Positions 25,536-34,782 of a stretch of DNA of 64,000 bases are shown here, piece by piece. The position numbers were made by a program, and so were the translations under genes. The DNA comes from an uncultured Litoreibacter sp. (GTDB lineage: Bacteria; Pseudomonadota; Alphaproteobacteria; Rhodobacterales; Rhodobacteraceae). Location: positions 1-64,000 of the forward strand of contig CANLUY010000001.1 of the NCBI GenBank assembly GCA_947494435.1. The letters run 5' to 3'. The notes beneath the pieces are model-generated. The model was not told where the DNA came from. It ran no database searches and was given only the letters and a program-made list of their open reading frames with translations. Each line of letters starts with the position of its first letter. Positions within the stretch are counted from its first letter, which is position 1.

Positions 25536-25912
25536 GACCTGCCCGATCTGTCGTATGTTTTTGTTTCTTTTCACGGACCATATGCGCAAACGGCGCAACA
25601 AAACTAGGAAATCCCAACGATTTCTAAGGCAAAGATGCCATATTCGACATGCAGGACACACCTGCATTCCGCGCTTTGAAATTTTTCCAACAAATAAATT
25701 CATTAAAAACATAGCTTTAATAGATTTTTTACGATTCCGAAGAGTTGCTGAAAAATTGCACCAATAGCGCCGCACTCTTGCCCAGATTGACCCCGATAAC
25801 ACTTCACATACCGAGACGGGGATGAGGAACGGAACAGAGGCCGAACCAAATCACCACAACCGCCCCGGCATATGGAAACTGAAAACTGACTATATCCTTG
25901 GAGGGATACACA
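25536..25912. other. Intergenic region upstream of flp, with two hairpins
   Basis: This 377-base gap has no credible gene. It holds the divergent promoters of the lytic transglycosylase and flp1. Two inverted repeats are visible: GGAAATC/GATTTC at 25607-25624 and the perfect ATGCAGG-ACACA-CCTGCAT at 25649-25667. A markedly A/T-rich tract follows (about 25675-25745), suitable as an UP element or H-NS-like binding region. The final GGAGGG at about 25899 is the flp1 ribosome-binding site. I see no clear -35/-10 pair and no CtrA-type TTAA-N7-TTAA site. Confidence 0.6.
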
Positions 25913-26101
25913 ATGACTAAACTGTTCAAAAACTTCGTAGCTGACGAATCTGGCGCCGTAACTGTAGACTGGGTTGTTCTGACTGCAGCCATCGTTGGCC
26001 TCGGCATTGCTGTTATGGCTTCTGTTTCTGGCGGTCTGCAAGACCTGTCCGGCGACATTGCTAACCAGCTGAGCACACAAGGTATCACAACAACTTTCTA
26101 A
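25913..26101 (+). CDS. flp1: Flp-type IVb pilin (major pilin)
   Basis: A 62-residue prepilin. A short basic leader MTKLFKNFVADESG would be cut by the prepilin peptidase after the Gly at residue 14; the mature chain starts AVTVDWVVLTAAIVGLGI, a hydrophobic helix. Classical Flp pilins have Glu-Tyr at +5/+6 after the cleavage site; here these are Asp-Trp, a variant seen in rhodobacterial Flp proteins. It is the structural subunit of the Tad adhesive pilus. GGAGGG precedes the start, and a strong terminator follows, so it is likely produced in large excess over the downstream machinery. Confidence 0.9.
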   Translation: MTKLFKNFVADESGAVTVDWVVLTAAIVGLGIAVMASVSGGLQDLSGDIANQLSTQGITTTF

Positions 26102-26140
26102 GTTGATTGCCGCCCCCTCGGGCGGAACCGAATGGAGAGG

Positions 26141-26167
26141 CCGCGCTCAACCCGAGCGCGGCTTTTT
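26141..26167 (+). terminator. Intrinsic terminator after flp1
   Basis: CCGCGCTC (26141-26148) and GAGCGCGG (26154-26161) form an 8-bp stem with a five-base loop, followed by CTTTTTC. It lies 40 bases after flp1 and before the second pilin gene. Confidence 0.85.
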
Positions 26168-26344
26168 CTATTGAAAACAGCTTTTTCGGCCAGAATCCGC
26201 TCATTGGAAACGGTCAGTTTCTTCAAAACCCAGATAACGGAACTGAACTGACGCATTTTTGACAAATTTGACCCTAATATGGATCGTGAGGGGACAAGCA
26301 CTGGTTCATCGTTTGTGACACGGTGAACTACCAACGAGGATACT

Positions 26345-26551
26345 ATGTTGAACGTACTTAGACACTTTGCGCTGGAGGAAGACGGCGCTGTCACTGTTGA
26401 TTGGGTGATTTTGTGTGCCGGTGTCATAAGCTTAGCACTTGCAGCAGTCGGCGTCATTACAGATGGCGTTGATGATGTGTCAGGCGAGACAGAACAGAAG
26501 CTGAAAAGCAATCTGATCAGCACATCATTCACATCAGACGACAACGTCTAA
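26345..26551 (+). CDS. Second, divergent Flp-like pilin
   Basis: A 68-residue paralogue of flp1: leader MLNVLRHFALEEDG, cleavage after Gly14, mature start AVTVDWVILCAGVISLALAA. The processing site and Asp-Trp are identical to flp1, but the rest has diverged, with a cysteine in the helix and a longer acidic tail (TSDDNV). It could be a minor pilin, a tip subunit or a stage-specific alternative. Its 243-base leader contains an 8-bp stem (GTTCATCG 26304-26311 with CGGTGAAC 26321-26328). The gene is bracketed by terminators on both sides, so it is an independent transcription unit. Confidence 0.85.
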   Translation: MLNVLRHFALEEDGAVTVDWVILCAGVISLALAAVGVITDGVDDVSGETEQKLKSNLISTSFTSDDNV

Positions 26552-26600
26552 TCCTTGGAACTCTCTCCCCACCAAGGAGAGATGCAAATCCTATCGCGAT

Positions 26601-26630
26601 AAAGCCTGCCCTCCGGGGTAGGCTTTATTT
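26601..26630 (+). terminator. Intrinsic terminator after the second pilin gene
   Basis: AAAGCCT and AGGCTTT enclose an inner CCC/GGG pairing, followed by a short T-rich stretch (ATTTGCTTTC). It lies 49 bases past the stop at 26551. Confidence 0.75.
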
Positions 26631-26780
26631 GCTTTCTATTCGGAACGATTGTTCCCGTAATTGCCCTAACCTGATCACTTTGCCATCACTGTTTCGCCCC
26701 ATTCCCAAAATACGAATATCTTGAATTCTGAGCCCTTTGTGTTGTGAGGGGCCCGTTATGTAGTCTGAAAGGGGCGCAAG

Positions 26781-27629
26781 ATGAGAATCTTATTTGGGTT
26801 GGTGCTGGTACTCGGGGTTGGTCTCGCCGGCTTTGCCGCCTATCTCGCAAAAAACCGCATTGGCGAATATCAAGCCACTTTGGCAGAACAAGAAGCCAAG
26901 CTGGCTAGTAACGTCCCCCTAGAACCTGTTTTTGTCGTCAAACGCCGCATCAAGTATGGTGAGCGTCTCACAAAAGAAGACGTGCGTCTTGTTGCATGGC
27001 CGGAAAATGCCATCCCTGCGGGCGCATTCCAGCACGGCAAGCACCAAAAGGGCACACCCTTGTTCCCGGAAGATGGCGAATTGCGCACAGTTCTACGCGT
27101 GATGGAAAAAGACGAGGCCGTCCTCCTCGCAAAAGTAACAGAGCCCGGTGAAGATGCCGGCGTGTCCTCCCGCCTTCAAAAAGGCATGCGCGCCTTTGCA
27201 TTGCGCGTTGACGTCTCTACCGGTGTGTCGGGCTTCCTGCGCCCAGGTGACTTGGTGGATGTATATTGGTCCGGTAAAGCCAGGGGCCGCCGCGTGACGA
27301 CTTTGATCCAAAAGAACTTGCAGCTTCTTGCTGTCGATCAGATTGCAGATGGTGACCGCAACGCACCAACAATCGCGCGGACAGTTACCGTCATGACATC
27401 GCCAGACCGCATCGCGGCATTGGCACAAGCGCAGTCTTCAGGTCGTCTTACCCTCGCCTTGGTTGGTGCCGGCGATGACACAGAGGTGGCCGAGATCGAA
27501 GTTGACCAAAACGAATTGCTCGGCATCGAGATCGCACCGAAGATCGTCGCAGAGAAAGAACGCGTCTGTACCGTCAAGACCCGCAAAGGCGCCGAGGTGG
27601 TGGAAATTCCAATCGCATGTAACGACTAA
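26781..27629 (+). CDS. cpaB: Tad pilus assembly protein CpaB/RcpC
   Basis: A 282-residue inner-membrane/periplasmic component. One N-terminal transmembrane helix (MRILFGLVLVLGVGLAGFAA) is followed by a SAF-type domain (VFVVKRRIKYGERLTKEDVRL near 50-70) and the RcpC region (GVSGFLRPGDLVDVYW near 150). It stabilises the secretin channel of the Tad machine. The C-terminus has two cysteines (RVCTVKT, PIACND) that may form a disulphide. It is third in the locus and followed by its own terminator, so cpaC needs a separate promoter or read-through. Confidence 0.93.
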   Translation: MRILFGLVLVLGVGLAGFAAYLAKNRIGEYQATLAEQEAKLASNVPLEPVFVVKRRIKYGERLTKEDVRLVAWPENAIPAGAFQHGKHQKGTPLFPEDGELRTVLRVMEKDEAVLLAKVTEPGEDAGVSSRLQKGMRAFALRVDVSTGVSGFLRPGDLVDVYWSGKARGRRVTTLIQKNLQLLAVDQIADGDRNAPTIARTVTVMTSPDRIAALAQAQSSGRLTLALVGAGDDTEVAEIEVDQNELLGIEIAPKIVAEKERVCTVKTRKGAEVVEIPIACND

Positions 27630-27658
27630 GCCTTGTCGACTTAGGAAAAACAACACGG

Positions 27659-27699
27659 AGGGCGCGGCACATTATCTTGAGGCCGCGCCTTCTTTTTTT
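27659..27699 (+). terminator. Strong intrinsic terminator between cpaB and cpaC
   Basis: GGCGCGGC (27661-27668) pairs with GCCGCGCC (about 27682-27689) around a 13-base loop and is followed by TTCTTTTTTT. It lies 30 bases after cpaB, within what is usually one tad operon. Confidence 0.85.
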
Positions 27700-27846
27700 A
27701 CCATCTGTGGGTAGGTGTTGCTCTCACCCCACATAAACAAAGAGGTCCAACCGACTGATTCTTGCAATAAATACTGAAATCGCACATGGTTCATCAAATT
27801 GGGCGTAAGACCCATTTCACACCAGTGATCAGAGAGGCAGGATCAC

Positions 27847-29271
27847 ATGAAAATGAAGCAGTTAATTGGTGCAGGCCTTATTGGGCTTGCAGTTTCGACA
27901 TTCACCCCGGTGATGGGCTTTGCCCAAAATCTTAGCATCACAAGCGGCTCCACGGCCCGAAACTTGAATGTTTCGATCAACCGTGCCGTTGTTGTTGAAA
28001 GCGACGTCCCGTTCGCAGAGCTTTCCGTTGCTAACCCCGGTATTGCAGACATTGCGACACTCTCTGATCGGACGATTTACGTCCTCGGCAAGTCGCCCGG
28101 ACGCACGACACTCACCCTTCTGGGTCCAGACGGTAAGCTGATTACCAATGTAGAAGTGCGGGTCGCACCAGATATCGCTGAATTCAAAGAGCGCCTTCGC
28201 GAAATCCTTCCAGGTGAGAAGATTGAAGTGCGCACTGCAAATGACGGCATTGTCCTGTCTGGAACAGTTTCGTCTATCCTGAAGCTTGATCGCGCTCTTG
28301 ATTTGGCATCGCGGTACTCACCTGACGCTGTTTCTAACCTGATGAGCGTAGGCGGCACACAACAAGTTATGTTGAAAGTGCGCTTCGCCGAAATGAGCCG
28401 TTCCGTTTCCAAAAACCTCTCGGTCAGCCTCGGGTTCTCCGGTCTGACAGGTAACTTTGGCGCAAAGGGCGGCACAAACAGCAACATCAACAACGCAACA
28501 ACCAACGGTATCCTTGCAGGGCCTAACGCAGCGGGTGCAACCGCCGCAGGCACAAGCAACGGTGGTCTTGCCATTGGCTTCGGAAGCGGCAGCCTTCAAG
28601 CGGCTGTTCTGATCGAAGCCCTTGAAACTAAAGGACTTGTTCGCACTTTGGCGGAACCGAACCTGACAGCCCTCTCAGGCCAGCAGGCGGAATTCCTGGC
28701 AGGTGGTGAAATCCCGATCCCCGTCTCAAGCGAAGACGGCATCGCGATCGAATATCGCCCGTTTGGTGTAGAATTGGCGTTCACACCGACAGTGGTGAAC
28801 GATGATGTTATCAACCTCAACCTCGCCACGTCTGTTTCCAGCATCGACACAACGAACTCGGTGACAACAGGCGGCGTATCGGTACCATCGTTCAACAAAC
28901 GTGCATCTTCCACAACGGTGGAGCTGCGTGACGGTGAAAGCTTCGCAATCGCGGGCCTCTTGCAGGACGACTTTGTTGATCTTGCCGGTCAGGTGCCATG
29001 GTTGGGTGATGTCCCTGTACTGGGCTCCCTCTTCCGCAGCGCAAACTATAACCGTCGTCAGACAGAACTTGTCATCATCATTACGGCGCATCTCGTAACG
29101 CCAACACGCGGTGACAACTACGTCCTTCCGACAGATCGCATTCGGGTCCCGACCGAGCGTGAATTGTTCCTCAACGGAACAGTGGCCAAAGCAGTTCGCA
29201 GCTCCAACGGAGCAACTGGCGAAGTTGCACGGCAAGACTTCTCGGGTTCCTACGGCTACGTTTTGGAGTAA
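27847..29271 (+). CDS. cpaC: Tad pilus secretin CpaC/RcpA
   Basis: A 474-residue outer-membrane secretin with a signal peptide ending near PVMGFA. The N-terminal pilus-secretin domain (VVVESDVPFAELSVANPGIAD, residues about 39-60) is followed by a BON-like segment and the secretin domain, with AEPNLTALSGQQAEFLAGGE near 270 and the PWLGDVPVLGSLFRS hallmark near 385. It forms the channel through which the Flp pilus leaves the cell. The glycine/asparagine/alanine-rich stretch 205-245 is a low-complexity insertion between domains. The OmpA-like lipoprotein gene starts six bases after the stop. Confidence 0.95.
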   Translation: MKMKQLIGAGLIGLAVSTFTPVMGFAQNLSITSGSTARNLNVSINRAVVVESDVPFAELSVANPGIADIATLSDRTIYVLGKSPGRTTLTLLGPDGKLITNVEVRVAPDIAEFKERLREILPGEKIEVRTANDGIVLSGTVSSILKLDRALDLASRYSPDAVSNLMSVGGTQQVMLKVRFAEMSRSVSKNLSVSLGFSGLTGNFGAKGGTNSNINNATTNGILAGPNAAGATAAGTSNGGLAIGFGSGSLQAAVLIEALETKGLVRTLAEPNLTALSGQQAEFLAGGEIPIPVSSEDGIAIEYRPFGVELAFTPTVVNDDVINLNLATSVSSIDTTNSVTTGGVSVPSFNKRASSTTVELRDGESFAIAGLLQDDFVDLAGQVPWLGDVPVLGSLFRSANYNRRQTELVIIITAHLVTPTRGDNYVLPTDRIRVPTERELFLNGTVAKAVRSSNGATGEVARQDFSGSYGYVLE

Positions 29272-29277
29272 TATCAG

Positions 29278-29916
29278 ATGCTTAAATCAACCAGCACTCT
29301 CGCAATCCTCGCGGCCGCCTCTTTGAGCCTCGCTGCATGTGGAAGCTTTAACCGCGAAGCCGGTACAACCATCGACGAAGGTGGTTTCGGCAACCCGACG
29401 ATGACAAACACGCTGATCTCCACAGGTGAGCTGGCTGTCGCACAAGGTCTCGCACGTCGCTTCTCCAATGAGGTCAGCCCATCGATCACATTCGGCTTTA
29501 ACAGCGCAGTCCTTGACGAAAATGCCCGTGCAACACTGATGCAGCAGGCAAGCTGGATCCGCCAATTCCCGGAAGTTCGCTTCCGCGTTTACGGACACAC
29601 GGATTTGGTCGGCTCAAGCAGCTATAACAAAGCACTCGGCCTGCGCCGTGCGAATGCAGCCGTGGCCTTCTTGTCGCGGCAAGGCATCAGCCGGTCTCGT
29701 TTGGAAGCTGTCGCATCCTTTGGGGAAACACGCCCATTGATTGCGACACCAAACCGCGAGCGTCGCAACAGACGTACGGTCACTGAGGTCACAGGCTTTG
29801 TTAAGGGGCATCCCGCCCTGCTCGATGGTAAATATGCACGTATTATCTACCGTGAGCACGTTGACTCAGCAGGTCGCGCCGTCTTTGACGAAGTGTCTGC
29901 AGGTGTAACGAACTAA
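29278..29916 (+). CDS. OmpA-domain lipoprotein in the Tad locus
   Basis: A 212-residue lipoprotein. The signal ends with the lipobox LAAC (Cys21), and the OmpA/MotB peptidoglycan-binding domain covers about 75-170 (ITFGFNSAVLDENA, VYGHTDLVGSSSYN, LGLRRANAAVAFL). It replaces CpaD at the position where that protein is encoded in Caulobacter-type tad loci, and probably anchors the secretin to the cell wall. The 208-base gap that follows holds a hairpin and the cpaE promoter region. Confidence 0.9.
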   Translation: MLKSTSTLAILAAASLSLAACGSFNREAGTTIDEGGFGNPTMTNTLISTGELAVAQGLARRFSNEVSPSITFGFNSAVLDENARATLMQQASWIRQFPEVRFRVYGHTDLVGSSSYNKALGLRRANAAVAFLSRQGISRSRLEAVASFGETRPLIATPNRERRNRRTVTEVTGFVKGHPALLDGKYARIIYREHVDSAGRAVFDEVSAGVTN

Positions 29917-30089
29917 TAATCAGAATATTCCTCAGATATTCGCCAATTTAGCCGTAATCTCGCCCTTATTCCTGAGCATTGATTGTCTCGACAACGCCAA
30001 CAATTCCGACTGAATACGGAAATTTGGCACGAAAAGGCAATCAGGCCGCTCTAACGCAAGCTTAAGAAAGCTTCGCTAGACAGCCACAA

Positions 30090-30108
30090 CCCCGGAACAA
30101 ATCCGGGG
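30090..30108 (+). promoter_or_regulatory. Leader hairpin before cpaE
   Basis: CCCCGGA-ACAAA-TCCGGGG is a perfect 7-bp stem with a five-base loop, ending 16 bases before the cpaE start at 30125 and just before a GGGA that could be its ribosome-binding site. It lacks a T-tract, so a role in mRNA stability or translational control is more likely than termination. Confidence 0.5.
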
Positions 30109-30124
30109 AACTTGGGATAAGAGC

Positions 30125-31381
30125 ATGACGAGTAGTGTCGCATTACAACCTGACGCGGATCCAATCACAGCTTGTACTGTGGCACGGGACGTTCAGAACT
30201 TTGATCTTCTTATCGAAGACATGGAAGCGGAACTCGGCGAAAGCTGGGGCGATCTCAGCTTTGAGGACGCCACAGCATATCTCAGCCAGCCAGATGCAAG
30301 CGCACTTGAATTCATCGCAATCGCTGTTGACGACAAAGATGAAGACAAGCTGGCCGAGATCGGCGACCTTATACAGCGCTGCAAAGTCATCGGCACGCGT
30401 GTCATTCTCATCGCTGATGATCTCTCCCCTATCGCATTGCACCAATTGCTCAAACTCGGTGCGAATGATTTCGTCCCCTACCCTCTTCCGGAAGGCGCCT
30501 TGCACGAAGCGATTGAGCGTGTGCGCGCGCCCGATCCTGAACCTGTCGTTATCTATGAGGGTGGCGCAGAAGGCTCAACCTCCTTGCGCCGCGCAAAGCC
30601 AGGTGATCATGACGGAGTAATCTTGCCGGTTCACGGCCTAGCCGGTGGTGCGGGCAGCTCAACATTTGCCGTCAACCTTGCTTGGGAATTGGCGACTGTA
30701 GACAAGAACAAGACGCCGAAAGTCTGCTTGTTGGACCTTGACCTACAGTTCGGCTCTGCCTCCACATATCTCGACCTTCCCCGCCGGGATGCGGTCTATG
30801 AAATGCTGTCGGACATGGAAAACGCCGACGATGAAGCGTTCAAACAGACATTGCTACAATTTAACGACAAGATCAGCGTCCTAACGGCGCCTGCGGATAT
30901 CTTGCCGCTTGATATCATCAGTCCTGCTGACATTGAACGCCTGCTGGAATTGGCCAAGCGTAACTTCGATTACGTTGTGATCGACATGCCAACATCGCTG
31001 GTACAGTGGACAGAAACCGTGTTGGGCATCTGTCAGGTTTACTTTGGTTTGTTGGAGTTGGATTTGCGTTCAGCGCAAAACGCCTTGCGGATGATCCGTG
31101 CTTTGAAAGCAGAAGACCTGCCACATGAGAAAATTCGCTATGCACTCAACCGTGCACCAAAATTCACGGATATGTCTGGTAAAAGCCGCGCCAAGCGTAT
31201 GGCGGAGAGCTTGGATATCGACCTTTCCCTGCACTTGCCGGATGGCGGCAGACAAGTTCCAGAGTCCTGTGATCATGGTTTGCCCGTCGCCGATACCGCG
31301 ATGAAGAACCCCTATCGCCGCGAAATTGCAAAACTTGCGCAATCCTTGCTCGACCTCGAGCAGGCTGAAGCAACCGGATAA
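30125..31381 (+). CDS. cpaE: Tad pilus localisation ATPase CpaE/TadZ
   Basis: A 418-residue ParA/MinD-superfamily protein. An N-terminal receiver-like domain (1-150) precedes a P-loop domain whose deviant Walker A reads GLAGGAGSSTFAVNLA near 175-190: the signature lysine of KGGxGK is missing, as is common in TadZ proteins. DLDLQFGSASTYLDL is the switch region. It positions the Tad complex at the pole. The 208-base upstream gap suggests an own promoter for cpaE-cpaA. cpaF starts 12 bases downstream. Confidence 0.92.
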   Translation: MTSSVALQPDADPITACTVARDVQNFDLLIEDMEAELGESWGDLSFEDATAYLSQPDASALEFIAIAVDDKDEDKLAEIGDLIQRCKVIGTRVILIADDLSPIALHQLLKLGANDFVPYPLPEGALHEAIERVRAPDPEPVVIYEGGAEGSTSLRRAKPGDHDGVILPVHGLAGGAGSSTFAVNLAWELATVDKNKTPKVCLLDLDLQFGSASTYLDLPRRDAVYEMLSDMENADDEAFKQTLLQFNDKISVLTAPADILPLDIISPADIERLLELAKRNFDYVVIDMPTSLVQWTETVLGICQVYFGLLELDLRSAQNALRMIRALKAEDLPHEKIRYALNRAPKFTDMSGKSRAKRMAESLDIDLSLHLPDGGRQVPESCDHGLPVADTAMKNPYRREIAKLAQSLLDLEQAEATG

Positions 31382-31392
31382 AGGTTAACCCA

Positions 31393-32811
31393 ATGTTTTC
31401 AAGATATAAAAAGACGGACGGTGCGCCAAAGCCGGTCGAGAAAGAAGTTGCGGTCCCTGCTCCAAAAGCCGAGGCTCCAAAGCAAGCCGCGCCCGCGAAG
31501 GCACCCGCTGCGCCTGTTACGGACAAAGATCTCAAGCGTCGTCAGAAGCTTGAAGAAATCCGGTCTGAGCTGCACCACCGCCTGCTCGACAACCTTAACC
31601 TTTCCGCACTCGAAGATGCTCCTGAAAAAGAGCTGAAATCAGAGATCGCCGCGATTTGCGCCGAAGGTCTTGAGGAGATGGCGATTGTCCTGAACAAGGA
31701 AGAGCGTCAAAACCTGCACGCCGAATTGTTCGACGAAGTCACTGGTCTCGGACCGCTTGAGCCGCTTCTGAAAGATGAAACGATCAACGATATTTTGGTC
31801 AACGGTCCAAACCGGGTGTTCGTGGAACGCTCAGGTAAGCTCGAACTGACCCCAACGCGGTTCAAAGACGAAAAGCATCTTCTTAGAATTATTGATAAAA
31901 TCGTTTCGGCCGTTGGTCGTCGTGTCGATGAATCCAACCCCTATGTGGATGCCCGTTTGAAAGACGGCTCGCGTTTCAACGCAATGGTCCCACCGATCGC
32001 GGTCGACGGGTCCCTGGTCTCCATTCGTAAGTTCAAGAAAGAAAAGCTGGGCATTGATGACCTTTGCAAGTTTGGCGCGTTCTCAGAAGAAATGGCCGCC
32101 TACCTGCAAGCCGCAGTGGCCTGTCGTTTGAACATCATCGTGTCAGGCGGTACAGGCTCAGGTAAAACGACAACGCTGAACGCGCTGTCCTCTTTCATCG
32201 ACAACTCCGAACGTATTCTAACGATCGAGGATACGGCGGAACTTCAACTCCAGCAGGTCCATGTCGGCCGGATGGAATCCCGCCCCGCCAACGTCGAAGG
32301 CAAAGGTGCTGTCTCCCAGCGTGATTGTCTGCGAAACGCCCTTCGGATGCGTCCTGACCGCATCATCGTGGGTGAGACGCGTGGTGAAGAAGTCATCGAC
32401 ATGCTCCAAGCGATGAACACGGGCCACGACGGCTCCATGACCACAATCCACGCCAACTCTGCGCGTGATGGCGTGTCTCGTCTGGAAAACATGATTGCCA
32501 TGGCCGGTATCGAAATGCCGATCAAAGCCGTGCGCGCGCAAATTTCAAGCGCTGTGAACCTGATCGTGCAGGCCTCGCGTCTGCAAGATGGCTCGCGTCG
32601 CATGGTTTCCATCACCGAAATCACCGGGATGGAGGGGGACGTGATCTCCATGCAGGAAGTATTCCGCTATCAGCGCCTCGGCCTTCAGCCGGACGGCAAA
32701 ATTCTTGGGCAATTCACACCACTTGGCGTGCGCTCTCACTATTCTGAACGGTTCAAGCAGTGGGGCTACGATTTGCCAGCATCCATCTACGAACCTGTTG
32801 CTGCGGAGTAA
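31393..32811 (+). CDS. cpaF: Tad pilus ATPase CpaF/TadA
   Basis: A 472-residue type II/IV secretion ATPase that powers Flp pilus assembly and retraction at the cytosolic face of the inner membrane. The N-terminus has a lysine/alanine/proline-rich segment (10-45). Walker [10 protein letters not shown] is at 252-260, the Asp box and Walker B follow ([23 protein letters not shown]), and the His box is in [10 protein letters not shown]. Length and motifs are standard. tadB begins six bases downstream. Confidence 0.97.
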   Translation: MFSRYKKTDGAPKPVEKEVAVPAPKAEAPKQAAPAKAPAAPVTDKDLKRRQKLEEIRSELHHRLLDNLNLSALEDAPEKELKSEIAAICAEGLEEMAIVLNKEERQNLHAELFDEVTGLGPLEPLLKDETINDILVNGPNRVFVERSGKLELTPTRFKDEKHLLRIIDKIVSAVGRRVDESNPYVDARLKDGSRFNAMVPPIAVDGSLVSIRKFKKEKLGIDDLCKFGAFSEEMAAYLQAAVACRLNIIVSGGTGSGKTTTLNALSSFIDNSERILTIEDTAELQLQQVHVGRMESRPANVEGKGAVSQRDCLRNALRMRPDRIIVGETRGEEVIDMLQAMNTGHDGSMTTIHANSARDGVSRLENMIAMAGIEMPIKAVRAQISSAVNLIVQASRLQDGSRRMVSITEITGMEGDVISMQEVFRYQRLGLQPDGKILGQFTPLGVRSHYSERFKQWGYDLPASIYEPVAAE

Positions 32812-32817
32812 TCGGAC

Positions 32818-33786
32818 ATGAACATCTCCTTTGAACCCCTTCTCTACGGTATTATCTTCGTCGCCGTTTTGCTGATGATCGAGGGCCTCTATCTGGTGGT
32901 CTTCGGCAAATCGATCAGCTTGAACAACAAAGTCAACCGTCGTCTGGATATGATCCAGAAAGGTGGCAGCCGCGAAAAGGTTTTGGAACAGCTCCGTAAG
33001 GAGATGAACCAACACATGAAATCGGGCGGTATCCCGCTCTATTCCATGCTGGCAGACAAGGCTTTGCGTGCCAATATCGCGTTTTCGCCGACAGCGCTTA
33101 TCGCGATTATGGGCGTCCTCTCCGTGATTATCTTTGGCATGCTGACGCATTTGACGGAAGCCTCCGCTGCAATCCGCCTGCTGATCGCAGTCGTTATGGG
33201 CGTCGGCGCGGTCTATGTCTGGGTGAACAACAAATGCAAAAAACGTATGGCGCTCCTCGAGGAGCAATTGCCTGATGCCATCGAGCTTATGGTCCGCTCC
33301 CTGCGCGTCGGTCACCCGTTTAGCTCAGCCATTAACATCGTTGCAAAAGAGGTCGCTGACCCGCTTGGCACGGAATTCGGCGTGATCGCCGATGAATCCG
33401 CCTATGGGCGGGACGTGTCCGAAAGCCTCAAGCACCTGGCGGAACGTATGGACATGCAGGATTTGCGCTTCCTCGCCGTGGCCGTGACAATTCAGCAGAC
33501 CTCCGGTGGTAACCTTGCCGAAATTCTGCACGGCCTTTCACAGGTTATTCGGGCTCGCTTCAAATTGTTCCGTCGTGTGAAAGCGATCACTGCTGAAGCG
33601 AAATGGTCCGGCGCGTTCCTGTCGGTGTTCCCGTTGCTCGCACTGGTCGGCATCAACGTGCTGGAGCCGAACTATTACGTCGACGTGAAAGAAACCAAAT
33701 TCTTCATCCCGGCTGCATTGGTCGTAGGCGTCTTTCTGACCGTAAACATGATCTTCATGAAGATCATGGTGAACATCAAAGTCTAA
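32818..33786 (+). CDS. tadB: Tad pilus inner-membrane platform protein TadB
   Basis: A 322-residue GspF-type platform protein with an N-terminal helix (LLYGIIFVAVLLMIEGLYLV), two central hydrophobic segments near 90-140, the cytosolic T2SF domain (LPDAIELMVRSLRVGHPFSSA near 160) and a C-terminal membrane pair. It partners TadC and the CpaF ATPase. It is packed between cpaF and tadC with gaps of 6 and 12 bases. Confidence 0.95.
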   Translation: MNISFEPLLYGIIFVAVLLMIEGLYLVVFGKSISLNNKVNRRLDMIQKGGSREKVLEQLRKEMNQHMKSGGIPLYSMLADKALRANIAFSPTALIAIMGVLSVIIFGMLTHLTEASAAIRLLIAVVMGVGAVYVWVNNKCKKRMALLEEQLPDAIELMVRSLRVGHPFSSAINIVAKEVADPLGTEFGVIADESAYGRDVSESLKHLAERMDMQDLRFLAVAVTIQQTSGGNLAEILHGLSQVIRARFKLFRRVKAITAEAKWSGAFLSVFPLLALVGINVLEPNYYVDVKETKFFIPAALVVGVFLTVNMIFMKIMVNIKV

Positions 33787-33798
33787 GGGGGTCATGCG

Positions 33799-34782
33799 AT
33801 GTTAGACCAAATCAATACTATTCTCGTCGATAGCCTCGGCCCGCTTGGCCCTGTCATCGCCGTCGGCATTTTGGGCGTGATCCTCGTGGCAATCACCTTG
33901 CCGATCATGCTCAACAAGAAGCAAGATCCAATGGATCGGCTGAAGGCACGTGTCAAAAAGAATGGCGGTCAGCAAGCCGGCCCCAATGATACCGCCGCTT
34001 TGCGCCGCAAGGCCGGGACTGACAAGCTCGACAAATACGCCAAGTTCCTCGAACCCGAGGATGAGAAACAGCTGGCGGGCATGAAGCTGAAACTGCTTCA
34101 AGCGGGCTACAAACATAAGTCAGCCGTGCGAACCTTCCACTTTATGCAATTTGCATTGGGACTTCTGTTCCTTGTGGGTGGGTTGATCTACGCTCTGTTT
34201 CTGGCGGGTGATGATATCACCACGCAGAACCTCATCATTGCCATCATCGCCCCCGGCGCGATTGGCTACTACCTGCCAAAATACTGGATCGAACGACGCC
34301 GTCAGGAGCGTGTGACCCAGATCGAGGAAGGCTTTCCCGATGCGCTCGACCTGATGCTGGTCTGCGTGGAAGCCGGTCAAGGCCTCGATCAGGCGATTAT
34401 CCGTGTGGCCACTGAGATCCGCGCAGGCTACCCCGCTCTCGCAGACGAATTTGAAATCGTTGCGCATGAGATGAAAGCCGGTAAAGATCGGATCGTTGTT
34501 CTCAAGGACATGGCAGAGCGCGCAGGCGTGCCGGATGTTGCGTCTTTTGTGACCGTGATGATCCAATCAGCCAGTTTTGGTACATCAATTGCCGAAGCCC
34601 TGCGGGTCTATGCCTCGGAAATGCGTGATAAACGCGTCATGCGCGCAGAAGAAAAAGCAAACGTCTTGCCTACCAAGCTCACACTTGGCACGATGATGTT
34701 TACCGTACCGCCCCTTATGATCATTCTGATCGGGCCATCGGTTTATGGCATCTACGTCAATCTTAACGGTGGAGCGTTATAA
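33799..34782 (+). CDS. tadC: Tad pilus inner-membrane platform protein TadC
   Basis: A 327-residue GspF-family protein, second platform subunit. It has an N-terminal transmembrane helix (PVIAVGILGVILVAITLPIM), a central membrane pair (about 115-165), the T2SF domain with FPDALDLMLVCVEAGQGLDQA near 175-195, and a C-terminal helix ending the protein. The 3' end overlaps the start of the tadD-like gene. Confidence 0.95.
   Translation: MLDQINTILVDSLGPLGPVIAVGILGVILVAITLPIMLNKKQDPMDRLKARVKKNGGQQAGPNDTAALRRKAGTDKLDKYAKFLEPEDEKQLAGMKLKLLQAGYKHKSAVRTFHFMQFALGLLFLVGGLIYALFLAGDDITTQNLIIAIIAPGAIGYYLPKYWIERRRQERVTQIEEGFPDALDLMLVCVEAGQGLDQAIIRVATEIRAGYPALADEFEIVAHEMKAGKDRIVVLKDMAERAGVPDVASFVTVMIQSASFGTSIAEALRVYASEMRDKRVMRAEEKANVLPTKLTLGTMMFTVPPLMIILIGPSVYGIYVNLNGGAL

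Noticed and set aside
25675-25745. TTAA-spaced boxes upstream of flp considered as a CtrA site
   Set aside because: The two TTAA elements are separated by 10 bases, not the 7 required by the CtrA consensus.
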